Shown: positions 24,597 through 33,278 of the stretch, one piece after another
Numbering within the stretch: position 1 is the first letter of the stretch
Layout: the number at the start of each line of letters is the position of its first letter
NCBI GenBank assembly: GCA_018402685.1
Contig: JAGYIJ010000001.1
Span: 1-64,000, forward strand
Length of the DNA stretch: 64,000 nt
Direction: 5' to 3'
From: Aquiluna sp.
GTDB lineage: Bacteria > Actinomycetota > Actinomycetes > Actinomycetales > Microbacteriaceae
The notes under the pieces: generated by a model
Seen by the model: only the letters and a program-made list of their open reading frames with translations
The model's database searches: none
What the model was told of the DNA's origin: nothing
Translations under genes and position numbers: made by a program

Positions 24597-26013
24597 TCTT
24601 TCCAAGCTCCGCAGCTAACTCATGATTAACCAGCGCAACCAGTTTTGTGCCCTGCTCGACATACTCAAGCTCTAGCACTCTGCCCGATAGGTGAACCCTA
24701 GAAACCAAATCTCCTCGGTCGTAAGGGATTACCCCTTCGAACTTCTCATCAGGCTTTGGGAGCCTTTCGGCTATTGCCTGTTCAAGTTCCTGAATCCCTT
24801 TGCCGTCTCTAGCAGAGACCAGCAAGGCGCCGGGGACAAGACCGCGCAGCCTAACCTCGGTATCAGAATCGACCAGGTCCGCCTTGTTGAAGACAATAAG
24901 CTCCTCAACATTGCTCGCCTCGACCTGAGCGACAACCTCCCGAACAGTTTGGATTTGACCCAGTGGGTCGGGGTCAGTGGCATCAACGACGTGGACAATC
25001 AGATCGGACCCTGCAATCTCCTCTAGCGTTGAGCGAAACGCCTCAACTAGCTGGTGAGGTAGGGAACGAACAAAGCCAACGGTGTCAGCAAGGGTGTAGT
25101 CACGACCATCTGGCGTCTGGTGTTTGCGAATAGTCGGATCCAGGGTTGCAAACAATGCGTTTTCGACCAAGACACCGGCTTTTGTCAGGCGATTTAGGAG
25201 AGATGACTTCCCAGCGTTGGTGTAACCAGCGATTGCCACCTGTGGCACTCCAGCGCTATCGCGCTTGGAGCGCTTAGTGTCTCGGCTGGACTTCATTTCC
25301 TTTATCTCGCGACGAAGCTTCGCCATGCGAGTGTTGATGCGACGCCTATCAAGCTCAATTTTGGTTTCACCAGGACCACGAGACCCAATACCCTGACCAC
25401 CGGCAGCCTGACCACCGGCTTGCCGGGACATCGATTCACCCCAACCGCGCAACCTAGGGAGAAGGTATTCGAGCTGTGCGAGCTCGACCTGAGCCTTACC
25501 CTCTTTGCTCTTAGCGTGCTGGGCAAAGATGTCCAAAATGATTGCGGTTCGGTCAATCACCTTGACCTTGACTATGTCCTCAAGGGTTCTTCGCTGCGAT
25601 GGAGCCAGCTCGGCATTCGCAATCACGGTGTCTGCACCGAGTGACTTCACAAGATCTCGAAGCTCGTTCGCCTTACCTTTGCCCAAATAGCTGGCAGGAT
25701 CAGGCATAGCTCTTCGCTGCAGCACCCCGTCTAGCACTTGAGCACCAGCAGTCTCTGCTAGAGCCGCGAGCTCCCTGAGGGAGTTCTCTGCCTGAGTCAG
25801 AGTCCCGGAACCCCAGACTCCAATTAGAACGACCTTTTCTAGTCGCAGTTGGCGATACTCAACCTCGGTAATGTCCTCGAGTTCGGTTGATAAACCGGCC
25901 ACCCTCCGAAGCGAGGCACGTTCCTCAAGATCCAGTTGGTCGCCATCGAATTCGGAAATGGGAGCTGCTGCACCTCGTCTTAGGATGCGGTCAATTGCGG
26001 ATTCTGAATTCAT
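24583..26013 (-). CDS. hflX: Ribosome-associated GTPase HflX
   Basis: Splits or rescues stalled ribosomes using GTP. The 476-residue protein has the HflX N-terminal domain ([16 protein letters not shown]), a glycine-rich coiled linker ([20 protein letters not shown]) and a G domain with [26 protein letters not shown] and VFNKADLVD. Its place between dapF and lexA matches mycobacteria. Start overlap with neighbours is absent; 36 bases separate it from the divergent methyltransferase gene. Confidence 0.97.
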   Translation of the reverse strand: MNSESAIDRILRRGAAAPISEFDGDQLDLEERASLRRVAGLSTELEDITEVEYRQLRLEKVVLIGVWGSGTLTQAENSLRELAALAETAGAQVLDGVLQRRAMPDPASYLGKGKANELRDLVKSLGADTVIANAELAPSQRRTLEDIVKVKVIDRTAIILDIFAQHAKSKEGKAQVELAQLEYLLPRLRGWGESMSRQAGGQAAGGQGIGSRGPGETKIELDRRRINTRMAKLRREIKEMKSSRDTKRSKRDSAGVPQVAIAGYTNAGKSSLLNRLTKAGVLVENALFATLDPTIRKHQTPDGRDYTLADTVGFVRSLPHQLVEAFRSTLEEIAGSDLIVHVVDATDPDPLGQIQTVREVVAQVEASNVEELIVFNKADLVDSDTEVRLRGLVPGALLVSARDGKGIQELEQAIAERLPKPDEKFEGVIPYDRGDLVSRVHLSGRVLELEYVEQGTKLVALVNHELAAELGKIKQS

Positions 26014-26037
26014 TGCATATAAACCCTAGGCCTGTAA

Positions 26038-26043
26038 TAGGTT
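26038..26043 (+). promoter_or_regulatory. -10 element of a probably leaderless methyltransferase mRNA
   Basis: TAGGTT fits the actinobacterial TANNNT -10. It ends 7 bases before the A of the ATG at 26050, and no Shine-Dalgarno sequence lies between, so transcription should start at the start codon. Confidence 0.5.
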
Positions 26044-26049
26044 TGTCTG

Positions 26050-26673
26050 ATGGTTGAAGAGCACTATTTCAGCTCGGACCCTGCCGCTCCAAAGAAAACC
26101 GTCAGCATTGCGATGCAGGTTGGCGGAAAACAACTCGAGCTAGAGGCGGCATCGGGGACGTTTAGCTCCGGCAGATTGGATGCCGGAACAGCTGTCTTAC
26201 TGAAGCATGATGACCACTTTCCCAAAGACGGGAACGTGTTGGATATCGGCTGTGGCTGGGGTCCCATTGGGCTGTCCATCGCATCGCTCCAGAAAAATTC
26301 AACGGTTTACGGCATCGACATAAACCAAAGAAGCATCGAGCAGTCAAATCTCAACTCGAAATCTTTGGGGCTAAAAAATTTCACAGCCATGCACTCCAGA
26401 GATCTCCCCGAAGACTTGCGCTTCAGCGCAATATGGTCGAACCCCCCGATCCGAGTTGGAAAGAAGATCCTTCACGAACTAATGGAAAGCTTCATCCCTC
26501 GGCTTGAACCGGGTGGGAGAGCAATGCTGGTGGTGCAGAAAAATTTAGGAGCCGACTCTTTTCAACGCTGGCTCAGTAATAGATTTCCAGAGGCTGAGGT
26601 AAGCCGAGTTGGAACCGATAAGGGTTATCGAGTAATTTCCCTTGTCAGTCCCCCCAGTTACCTGAAAAAGTAA
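26050..26673 (+). CDS. RsmC-like class I SAM methyltransferase
   Basis: A 207-residue enzyme of the RsmC/RlmG family, which makes N2-methylguanine in rRNA. It has the SAM-binding loop VLDIGCGWGPIGLSIA, the acidic residue in YGIDINQRSIEQ, and the catalytic SNPPIRVGK. The length fits the single-domain form common in Gram-positives. It lies alone on the plus strand and converges on dapF with a 29-base overlap. The exact rRNA position is not known. Confidence 0.9.
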   Translation: MVEEHYFSSDPAAPKKTVSIAMQVGGKQLELEAASGTFSSGRLDAGTAVLLKHDDHFPKDGNVLDIGCGWGPIGLSIASLQKNSTVYGIDINQRSIEQSNLNSKSLGLKNFTAMHSRDLPEDLRFSAIWSNPPIRVGKKILHELMESFIPRLEPGGRAMLVVQKNLGADSFQRWLSNRFPEAEVSRVGTDKGYRVISLVSPPSYLKK

Positions 26674-27514
26674 GCTCCGCCGGTCCGCTAATCGAAACGT
26701 GTTCGCCATCCTCGGTTGGGAACATCCTCACGGCGACATCACCACCAGGAACCGAAACCTTCCAATAGTTCTGCTCACCGCCGGCATAGTGCCGGATGGC
26801 GATCGCAGCAGCAGCAATACCCGTGCCGCAACTCATGGTCTCCCCCACACCGCGCTCATGGACCCGCATGGTAAGACCAGCCACTCCCTCCCTAATCAAG
26901 GGCTCATCCAAGACAACAAACTCAACGTTGGCCCCATCCTCTGGCTCTGGTTCGAGCTGTGGTGGACGGGTGAGATCTAGCTCTTCAAGCTCTGCAACAT
27001 CGGCAAGCGCAACAACTCGATGAGGGTTGCCAAGGCTGACCTCTAGGGCAGGCCTCGGCACTCCCAACCCGCGGACTTTTACCAAGCTCTCATCATCCCC
27101 GACCTTGAACAACCCCAAATCGACGGCAAAGCCAGTCTGGGTTGCCGTGAGATCCATAATTCCATTGCGAGTTGCAATCGGTAGCGTGCTGCCCGAACTG
27201 AGCTCTGCAAGGCCGTTGTCCAGCAAAAACCTGGCCATTACCCTGATGCCGTTGCCGCACATCTCAGCGTTGGAACCATCTGCATTTCGGTAATCCATGA
27301 ACCACGAAGCCGCCGGCTCTTGCTCTAACAGCTCGGAAACCTCCGGGCTTTTTTCTGTTGGCGTCACTCGAATCAGGCCATCTGCACCAATACCAAAGTG
27401 CCGATCACACATCTCGGCAACTTGCTCGGCTGAAATATCTATTTGGCCGTGTTCATCGAGAATAAGAATGAAGTCGTTGCCGGTTCCCTGACCCTTGGTA
27501 AAAGCTAAGCTCAT
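26645..27514 (-). CDS. dapF: Diaminopimelate epimerase
   Basis: Converts LL- to meso-diaminopimelate for lysine and peptidoglycan. The 289-residue protein has both catalytic cysteines, in NADGSNAEMCGNGIR and in SCGTGIAAAA. The ATG overlaps the miaA stop as ATGA. With dapA and dapB also in the window, three DAP-pathway genes are present but not adjacent. Confidence 0.97.
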   Translation of the reverse strand: MSLAFTKGQGTGNDFILILDEHGQIDISAEQVAEMCDRHFGIGADGLIRVTPTEKSPEVSELLEQEPAASWFMDYRNADGSNAEMCGNGIRVMARFLLDNGLAELSSGSTLPIATRNGIMDLTATQTGFAVDLGLFKVGDDESLVKVRGLGVPRPALEVSLGNPHRVVALADVAELEELDLTRPPQLEPEPEDGANVEFVVLDEPLIREGVAGLTMRVHERGVGETMSCGTGIAAAAIAIRHYAGGEQNYWKVSVPGGDVAVRMFPTEDGEHVSISGPAELTFSGNWGD

Positions 27515-28419
27515 CGACCCAGCCTAATTTGCTCAATTGCCTGATTCTCTAGGTTTGCGGAAGAATCCAGCCACTGGATTCTGGAATCCCTTCTAAACCA
27601 GGACATTTGTCTTCTGGCATAGCGGTTTGTGAGGGTAATGGTTTGCTCGATAGCCTCTTCTTCACTCAACTCACCCGCAAGCTGGGAGGCGGCCTGAGCG
27701 TAGCCAATGGCAACCGCAGCGGTTCTAGAAAGAGTCAGCCCTGACTGCTGCAGACCCCGCACCTCGTCAAGCAGTCCGGATTCCCACATAGCTAGGACTC
27801 TGTCCCTGATGCGCTGTTTCAAAATGTCCCTGTCGACCTCGATGCCAAGCTGCAATGTGGGGATCAAATACCTAGGCTCTGGGAGCGAGGACTTGTAGGG
27901 GTCGCCGGTGAGCTCTATTACCTCAAGAGCTCTGATGACCCTGCGAACGTTTTGTGCTGGGATTCGACTGGCGCTTGCAGGATCTAGTTCACCAAGTCTT
28001 TCATGCATGGACAACGCGCCAATTTCGTCAGCCTCTGACTCCAGGCGCTCCCTAACCCCCTCATCGGTGGGCGCAAAATCCATTTCATCTAGAGCTGCTG
28101 CGACATAGAACATGCTGCCGCCGACCAAAACTGGCTGATTACCCCGCTGAAGCACCTCGGAAATCTTTTGGTGCGCGAGCTTGGCATATTCGACCGCGGT
28201 TAGGTCCTGATCTGGCGAAACTACGTCTATCAGATGATGTGGCACGCCTTCGCGCTCATCAAGAGTGAGCTTCGCAGTGCCGATGTCCATGCCCCGGTAG
28301 AGCTGCATGGCATCGGCATTTATGATTTCGACGTTTCCCAGAGATTTTGCAATCGCTATTCCTAGCGAGGACTTACCCGAGGCAGTAGGGCCAACTACCG
28401 CGAGGACACTAAAGGGCAC
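27511..28419 (-). CDS. miaA: tRNA dimethylallyltransferase
   Basis: Adds the isopentenyl group to A37 of tRNAs reading UNN codons. It has the P-loop [30 protein letters not shown], and the C-terminal [13 protein letters not shown]. The track ORF begins 138 bases earlier inside miaB. A GTG at 28419 gives (M)[11 protein letters not shown] and 302 residues, the normal size, with an 11-base overlap with miaB. miaB then thiomethylates its product, so the pair acts in series. Confidence 0.95.
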   Translation of the reverse strand: MPFSVLAVVGPTASGKSSLGIAIAKSLGNVEIINADAMQLYRGMDIGTAKLTLDEREGVPHHLIDVVSPDQDLTAVEYAKLAHQKISEVLQRGNQPVLVGGSMFYVAAALDEMDFAPTDEGVRERLESEADEIGALSMHERLGELDPASASRIPAQNVRRVIRALEVIELTGDPYKSSLPEPRYLIPTLQLGIEVDRDILKQRIRDRVLAMWESGLLDEVRGLQQSGLTLSRTAAVAIGYAQAASQLAGELSEEEAIEQTITLTNRYARRQMSWFRRDSRIQWLDSSANLENQAIEQIRLGR

Positions 28420-29884
28420 TTGCCACTCGAATGGGCAAGCCGAGAGAAACCTTGGTTGACCCCGGAGTTGGGGCTCCGCAGCTCTCCAACTCTCTTCGGT
28501 CATGAGCATCGCCACCGCGGGTGCGGCGGACTGAGTAACCAGAACCCTGAGCGGCATCGGCCACCAAGAAATATGGCTTTGCGTCGGTGACCGTGACGGT
28601 CACCACATCTCCTGGCCTGGGGGCAGGTTCCCCCTCTGGGATGTCGAAGTGAACCAGCCTGTTGTCCTTAGCCCTGCCCGACATCCTGTGCGTCTGAGAG
28701 TCTTTGCGGCCCTCACCGTTGGCCACCAGAACCTCTACCTCTTTACCAATCTGTTTGCTGTTTTCATCCCAGGCAACCTGGTTCACAACCTCAAGCAGAC
28801 GCTCATAGCGCTCTTGAACCACTTCCTTGGGAATCTGGTCTGGCATATCAGCGGCCGGGGTGCCAGGGCGCTTGGAGTATTGGAATGTGTAGGCAATCGT
28901 GAAGCGGGATTTTCGAACCACATCCAAGGTTGCCTGGAAATCCTCTTCGGTCTCTCCAGGAAAGCCAACAATGATGTCGGTGCTAATTGAGGCATCAGGC
29001 ATCGCTTGGCGGACGCGATCCAAAATCCCCAGGTACTTCTCACTGCGATAGCTGCGTCGCATGTCCTTGAGCACCTTGTCAGAGCCTGACTGCAAGGGCA
29101 TGTGAAGCTGAGGCATCACATTTGGCGTCTCGGCCATCGCCGCAATTACATCGTCGGTGAAGGCCGCCGGGTGAGGAGAGGTGAAGCGCACCCGCTCGAG
29201 GCCCTCAATCTGTCCGCAAGCCCGCAGTAGCTTTGAAAATGCCTGCTTGTCCCCAAATTCGACCCCGTAGGTGTTGACGTTCTGGCCAAGCAGGGTCACC
29301 TCCAGCGCCCCATCATCGACCAGGGCCTGAACCTCGCTCAGGATCTCGCCTGGACGACGGTCCTTCTCCTTGCCACGCAGAGATGGGACGATGCAGAAGG
29401 TGCAGGTGTTGTTGCAACCAACCGAAATCGACACCCAGCCCGCGTAAGCGCTATCGCGCTTGGTCGGCAGCGTCGAGGGGAAAACCTCAAGCGACTCTAA
29501 AATCTCAATCTCGGCTTTGGCATTGTGCTTAGCACGCTCCAACAGAGTTGGCAGTGAACCCATGTTGTGGGTGCCGAAAACTACATCAACCCAGGGAGCC
29601 TTTTGTTGAATTAGGTCCTGGTCCTTTTGTGCCAAGCAGCCCCCGACGGCGATTTGCATGTTTGGGTTGGCCTCTTTTTGGGTGAGCATCATGCCCAAAT
29701 TCCCATAGAGCTTGTTGTCCGCATTTTCTCGAACCGCACAGGTGTTGAAGACGACCAGGTCGGGCTCTAGGCCCTGCTGTTGGGCTGAAAGGTAGCCTGC
29801 AGTCTCCAATAGACCACTGATTCGCTCGGAATCGTGGACGTTCATCTGGCACCCGTAGGTGCGGACTTCGTAAGTAAGAGACAT
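28409..29884 (-). CDS. miaB: tRNA-2-methylthio-N6-dimethylallyladenosine synthase
   Basis: Radical SAM methylthiotransferase on i6A37. Domains in order are the MTTase N-terminal domain with cysteines in [18 protein letters not shown] and GGCLAQ; the radical SAM cluster CNNTCTFC; and a C-terminal TRAM domain ([21 protein letters not shown]). The 491-residue length includes an actinobacterial tail ending [12 protein letters not shown]. It follows recX by 11 bases. Confidence 0.97.
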   Translation of the reverse strand: MSLTYEVRTYGCQMNVHDSERISGLLETAGYLSAQQQGLEPDLVVFNTCAVRENADNKLYGNLGMMLTQKEANPNMQIAVGGCLAQKDQDLIQQKAPWVDVVFGTHNMGSLPTLLERAKHNAKAEIEILESLEVFPSTLPTKRDSAYAGWVSISVGCNNTCTFCIVPSLRGKEKDRRPGEILSEVQALVDDGALEVTLLGQNVNTYGVEFGDKQAFSKLLRACGQIEGLERVRFTSPHPAAFTDDVIAAMAETPNVMPQLHMPLQSGSDKVLKDMRRSYRSEKYLGILDRVRQAMPDASISTDIIVGFPGETEEDFQATLDVVRKSRFTIAYTFQYSKRPGTPAADMPDQIPKEVVQERYERLLEVVNQVAWDENSKQIGKEVEVLVANGEGRKDSQTHRMSGRAKDNRLVHFDIPEGEPAPRPGDVVTVTVTDAKPYFLVADAAQGSGYSVRRTRGGDAHDRRELESCGAPTPGSTKVSLGLPIRVASAL

Positions 29885-29895
29885 TGCTAGGGATT

Positions 29896-30375
29896 TTACC
29901 CCTGCGAGGCAGCATTTGAAATTGCACGATATGCAATCGCCTGCGAGAACCCCCTGCGCTGCAGAAAACCGAGCAGTCTGCGCTTTCTCACCTCATCGTC
30001 TAGCTTCGACATTCTCGCGAAGCGATTCTGGGCCAGTTGATTTGCTATTTGCTGCTCTCGCTCCGCATCAATGTCAGCGAGGTTGAGTTCAATTAGCTCC
30101 TGAGAGACCCCTTTCCGCCGCAGCTCGGAACGGATGGCGCTTGCCGATCTGCCGTTATCCAATCGGGTTCTGACATAGGCGCCTGCAAACACGGCGTCAT
30201 CGATCAGCTGGGCCTCGGTGAAGCGATCCAATACTGCTTGAGCAATCTCATCCGGGATTTCACGGTTCTTCAGAACCTCAGACAGCTGATAGCGGGTCTT
30301 CATACTGCGAGAAAGCTGGTGCAGCAGGACATTTTTTGCCCGCTGCTCCAGCTTCTCGGATTCAGACTTAGCCAT
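29896..30375 (-). CDS. recX: RecA regulator RecX
   Basis: Modulates RecA filaments. The 159-residue protein is built of three helical repeats: the first with [19 protein letters not shown], the second with [23 protein letters not shown], and the third with [22 protein letters not shown]. It lies 22 bases after recA, the usual coupling in actinobacteria. Confidence 0.95.
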   Translation of the reverse strand: MAKSESEKLEQRAKNVLLHQLSRSMKTRYQLSEVLKNREIPDEIAQAVLDRFTEAQLIDDAVFAGAYVRTRLDNGRSASAIRSELRRKGVSQELIELNLADIDAEREQQIANQLAQNRFARMSKLDDEVRKRRLLGFLQRRGFSQAIAYRAISNAASQG

Positions 30376-30397
30376 TTTGATTCTTGGCCCTCAGCGA

Positions 30398-31468
30398 CTA
30401 GGCGTCGTTAGCTGCCTTGTCCACCTCGATGGCCTCCGGCTCATCCACGGGAAGATCCGCGACCGGCCTTGGCACGCCGATGCCCAGTTTCACCTTAATT
30501 CGCTGCTCGATTGTGGTTGCCACCTCTGGGTTCTCCTTTAGGTAGCGCCTGGAGTTCTCTTTGCCCTGACCGAGCTGCTCACCCTCAAAGGTGTACCAAG
30601 CTCCGGATTTCTTCACAATGTCGTGCTCCACACCGAAGTCAATTAGCGACCCCTCTTTCGAGATGCCCTCTCCGAACATGATGTCGAATTCTGCCTGCTT
30701 GAAAGGCGATGCCAGCTTGTTCTTTACGACCTTGACCCGGGCGCGGTTTCCCACTGAATCGGTACCCTCCTTGAGGGTCTCGATTCTGCGGATATCCAGC
30801 CTGACCGAGGCATAGAACTTCAGAGCCTTTCCACCCGAGGTGGTCTCTGGAGAACCGAAGAAAACGCCAATCTTTTCACGCAACTGGTTGATAAAAATTG
30901 CCGTGGTGTTGGTGTTGCTTATGGCTCCGGTTAGCTTTCTCAGGGCCTGGGACATCAGCCTGGCCTGCAAGCCAACGTGAGAGTCCCCCATTTCACCCTC
31001 GATCTCAGCACGTGGCACAAGTGCCGCAACCGAGTCAATAACAATCACATCAATCGAACCGGAGCGGATCAGCATGTCGGTGATTTCCAGAGCCTGCTCA
31101 CCAGTGTCTGGCTGGCTTACCAGGAGTGCATCAGTGTCAACACCCAGCCGCTTGGCATATTCGGGGTCCAGTGCGTGCTCAGCATCAACAAAAGCTGCCG
31201 TGCCGCCGGCGGCCTGCGCACTTGCAATTGCGTGCAGTGCGAGGGTCGTCTTACCCGAAGCCTCCGGGCCATAAATCTCAACAATGCGGCCTCTCGGAAG
31301 ACCGCCAATGCCCAGTGCGACATCCAAAGCGATGGATCCGGTTGGGATTGACTCAATCATGGCTCGTTCTTGCGAACCTAGGCGCATTACCGAACCCTTG
31401 CCGAACTGGCGGTCAATTTGGGCGAGCGCGGTATCTAGGGCTTTTTCTCTGTCCGATGCACTTGGCAT
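30398..31468 (-). CDS. recA: Recombinase RecA
   Basis: Forms filaments on single-stranded DNA for recombination and triggers LexA cleavage. The 356-residue protein has Walker [16 protein letters not shown], the L1 region [27 protein letters not shown], and L2 [25 protein letters not shown]. No intein is present. The gene has a 153-base upstream region with two promoter systems, described separately. Confidence 0.99.
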   Translation of the reverse strand: MPSASDREKALDTALAQIDRQFGKGSVMRLGSQERAMIESIPTGSIALDVALGIGGLPRGRIVEIYGPEASGKTTLALHAIASAQAAGGTAAFVDAEHALDPEYAKRLGVDTDALLVSQPDTGEQALEITDMLIRSGSIDVIVIDSVAALVPRAEIEGEMGDSHVGLQARLMSQALRKLTGAISNTNTTAIFINQLREKIGVFFGSPETTSGGKALKFYASVRLDIRRIETLKEGTDSVGNRARVKVVKNKLASPFKQAEFDIMFGEGISKEGSLIDFGVEHDIVKKSGAWYTFEGEQLGQGKENSRRYLKENPEVATTIEQRIKVKLGIGVPRPVADLPVDEPEAIEVDKAANDA

Positions 31469-31511
31469 TGCTACCTCTTTCCGACGCCTTGGTGGCGTCT
31501 AACTGCCTTGG

Positions 31512-31534
31512 ACGTTACTAGTGCCCTCGGACAG
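31512..31534 (-). promoter_or_regulatory. PafBC-type (RecA-NDp-like) promoter of recA
   Basis: The minus strand reads CTGTCC-GAG-N8-TAACGT. The mycobacterial LexA-independent DNA-damage promoter is TTGTCR-gtg-N8-TAnnnT; spacing is identical and the -10 fits, with two mismatches in the upstream part. Transcription would begin about 37 bases before the recA start. Recognition by PafBC is inferred. Confidence 0.5.
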
Positions 31535-31581
31535 TTTTGGATGACCTGTCAAATCTGTTGAAAACCATCGGTTTTCCCCAG

Positions 31582-31616
31582 CTGTTAGCAACAATAAGTG
31601 TTCGAACAAAATTTCG
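31582..31616 (-). promoter_or_regulatory. Upstream recA promoter with SOS box
   Basis: CGAAATTTTGTTCG (31603-31616) is one mismatch from the SOS box CGAACNNNNGTTCG. Its TTGTTC could act as a -35, with TAACAG (31582-31587) 16 bases downstream as the -10. It lies about 120-145 bases before recA, as the LexA-controlled second recA promoter does in mycobacteria. Confidence 0.6.
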
Positions 31617-31621
31617 AATGA

Positions 31622-31852
31622 CTATTTTTCGGCGTGTCTTTTTGTCTGGATCTTGCCCTGCCAGCGCTCACGGGGGATCTCCTGGGCTTTGCAGATTGCA
31701 AACCAAACTTCGCGGGTGTCCTCGCCAGCGGCTAGTAACTCTTGCGGGGTCTTATCTTGAAATTCGGTGAGCCTGGTGTCGTTCAGCACCACCTCGGAAA
31801 AGCCTGGGCCGAACTCGTCTTTGACTAGTTCATAGAAGCGAGAGAGCTTCAC
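31622..31852 (-). CDS. DUF3046 protein
   Basis: A 76-residue conserved actinobacterial protein of unknown function (MKLSRFYELVKDEFG at the start, TPQELLAAGEDTREVWFAIC in the middle). Genes of this family usually sit directly upstream of recA, as here. It starts with GTG overlapping the clgR stop as TAGTG, so the two are translated together. Confidence 0.9.
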   Translation of the reverse strand: MKLSRFYELVKDEFGPGFSEVVLNDTRLTEFQDKTPQELLAAGEDTREVWFAICKAQEIPRERWQGKIQTKRHAEK

Positions 31853-32166
31853 TAGTGAGAGTAAATCTCGGCCTCTGCAACAAAGGCATCTGGAACGGTG
31901 TCCGGAATGAAGGTGTCATCGAAGTAGACGCCTTCGATGGCAGCAACTCGATCTGAAACCTGGCGCATTACAACCGACAGCGGAAGATCTAACGCTTCTG
32001 CCACTGAGGCGAGAATCTCAGATGAAACTTCCTTCTGACCGCGCTCTACCTCAGATAGGTAGCCCAGAGCAACCGACGCCTTTGCTGCCACCTGGCGCAG
32101 GGTCTGACCCTGACGCTGACGGTGCGTGCGAAGAACGTCGCCTATCTCTTGCCTAATCAGTACCAA
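31852..32166 (-). CDS. clgR: ClgR-type XRE transcriptional regulator
   Basis: Small helix-turn-helix activator that in actinobacteria controls clp protease and other stress genes. The HTH is GQTLRQVAAKASVALGYLSEVERGQKE. The track start is 51 bases upstream; AGGAGG followed 4 bases later by TTG at 32166 sets a 104-residue protein. In streptomycetes ClgR stability depends on a C-terminal Clp tag ending in alanines, whereas here the end is EAEIYSH. Neighbours pgsA, cinA and recA match other actinobacteria. Confidence 0.88.
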   Translation of the reverse strand: MVLIRQEIGDVLRTHRQRQGQTLRQVAAKASVALGYLSEVERGQKEVSSEILASVAEALDLPLSVVMRQVSDRVAAIEGVYFDDTFIPDTVPDAFVAEAEIYSH

Positions 32167-32247
32167 GTTTCCTCCTGGTTTCAAACGAGTCTCTAACCTA
32201 TCGCTGGCTTCGGACAAAGTTACAGTTGATTGCTGTATGTTTCCTGT

Positions 32248-32747
32248 TCAATAACCTACGAGAACCTGCAATTGTTCCCAAAGAGATTTCAAAGCTGCAT
32301 CAACCGTTTGTTTTCTAACCTCGTCACGAGATCCCGAAAAATCATAGGCATAAACAGCATCGCCCGCATTGGAGCTGATGCCAATAAACACGGTCCCCTG
32401 AGGTTTCCCCTCCGATTCCCCCGGACCGGCCACTCCGGTTGTGCTTACTCCAATAACTTTTTGACTATCCAGCTGGTTAATTTTGGCAAAGCGTTGCCGA
32501 ACCCCGGATGCCATCTGAGCGGCGACCTCGGCATCAACCGCCCCCTGCTGCCCCATTAGCTGTGAGGAGACTCCCAGAAGCTCTTGTTTCACACTGTTCT
32601 GGTAGGCAACCACTCCTCCTAGGAACACCTCGGAGGAGCCTGCAACATTTGTGATTTCCGCCGCCACAAGACCTGCGCTAATGGATTCCGCGGTTGCCAC
32701 AAAAGTCCCTGGGCACTAAGTGCAGAAACTAACTCTCTTTCGCCCAT
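32248..32747 (-). CDS. pncC: CinA C-terminal / nicotinamide-nucleotide amidase, broken by a -1 frameshift
   Basis: Deamidates NMN for pyridine-nucleotide salvage. The track shows only 150 residues from ATAESISAGLVAAEITNVAGSSE. Just upstream, in another frame, lies [16 protein letters not shown], the usual CinA-C N-terminus. Adding one base in the TTTTG run at about 32701-32704 joins them (QGL-x-VATAESISAGL), about 166 residues. The true ATG at 32747 overlaps the end of pgsA. Catalytic-region motifs GVVAYQNSVK and GVSTTGVAGP are present. It is a short stand-alone form without the CinA N-terminal domain. Confidence 0.85.
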
Positions 32748-33278
32748 ACGATTCTCGCTCCGGTATACAAAGTAAGCGCCACGGTGAACCAAAGCACGAT
32801 GTCAGATAGCCACAGGTACCAATTACCCAGCACTCCAAGGGGTGCGACGTAGAGCGAAACCGCAATTACCTGCATAACGGTCTTGAACTTGCCGCCGCCG
32901 GTGGCGGCAATTACCCGCTTTTTCACGACCACCAATCGATAGACGGTGATTGCAAGCTCCCGGAACAGAATCAACCCGGTTGCCACCCACGGCACCGCAC
33001 CCTGTATAGAAAGTGCGATTAGCGCACCAGTTAGCAGAGTCTTATCCGCAATTGGATCAAGAATTTTTCCAAGGTTCGAAACCAGATCTCGCTTGCGAGC
33101 AATTGCTCCATCAATGCCGTCTGTAGAGGCGGCCAACACCAAAAGCACAATTGCAACCGCGCGCCCCACAGTAGCTATCCCACTCAGCGAGAATCAGCCA
33201 AAAGACGACTGGCACCACCAATATCCTCGAAGAGGTGATCAGATTCGGGGTCTGGCGGTATAAAAAACTATTAGACAT
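32729..33278 (-). CDS. pgsA: CDP-diacylglycerol-glycerol-3-phosphate 3-phosphatidyltransferase, broken by a +1 frameshift
   Basis: Membrane enzyme that makes phosphatidylglycerol phosphate. The CDP-alcohol phosphotransferase motif [27 protein letters not shown] is in the track ORF, which lacks its N-terminus. That N-terminus, [20 protein letters not shown] followed by a membrane helix to AEWDSY, lies upstream in another frame. One extra T near 33171 separates them. Joined, the protein has about 182 residues and several membrane segments. The ATG overlaps the ftsK stop by 8 bases. Confidence 0.9.
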
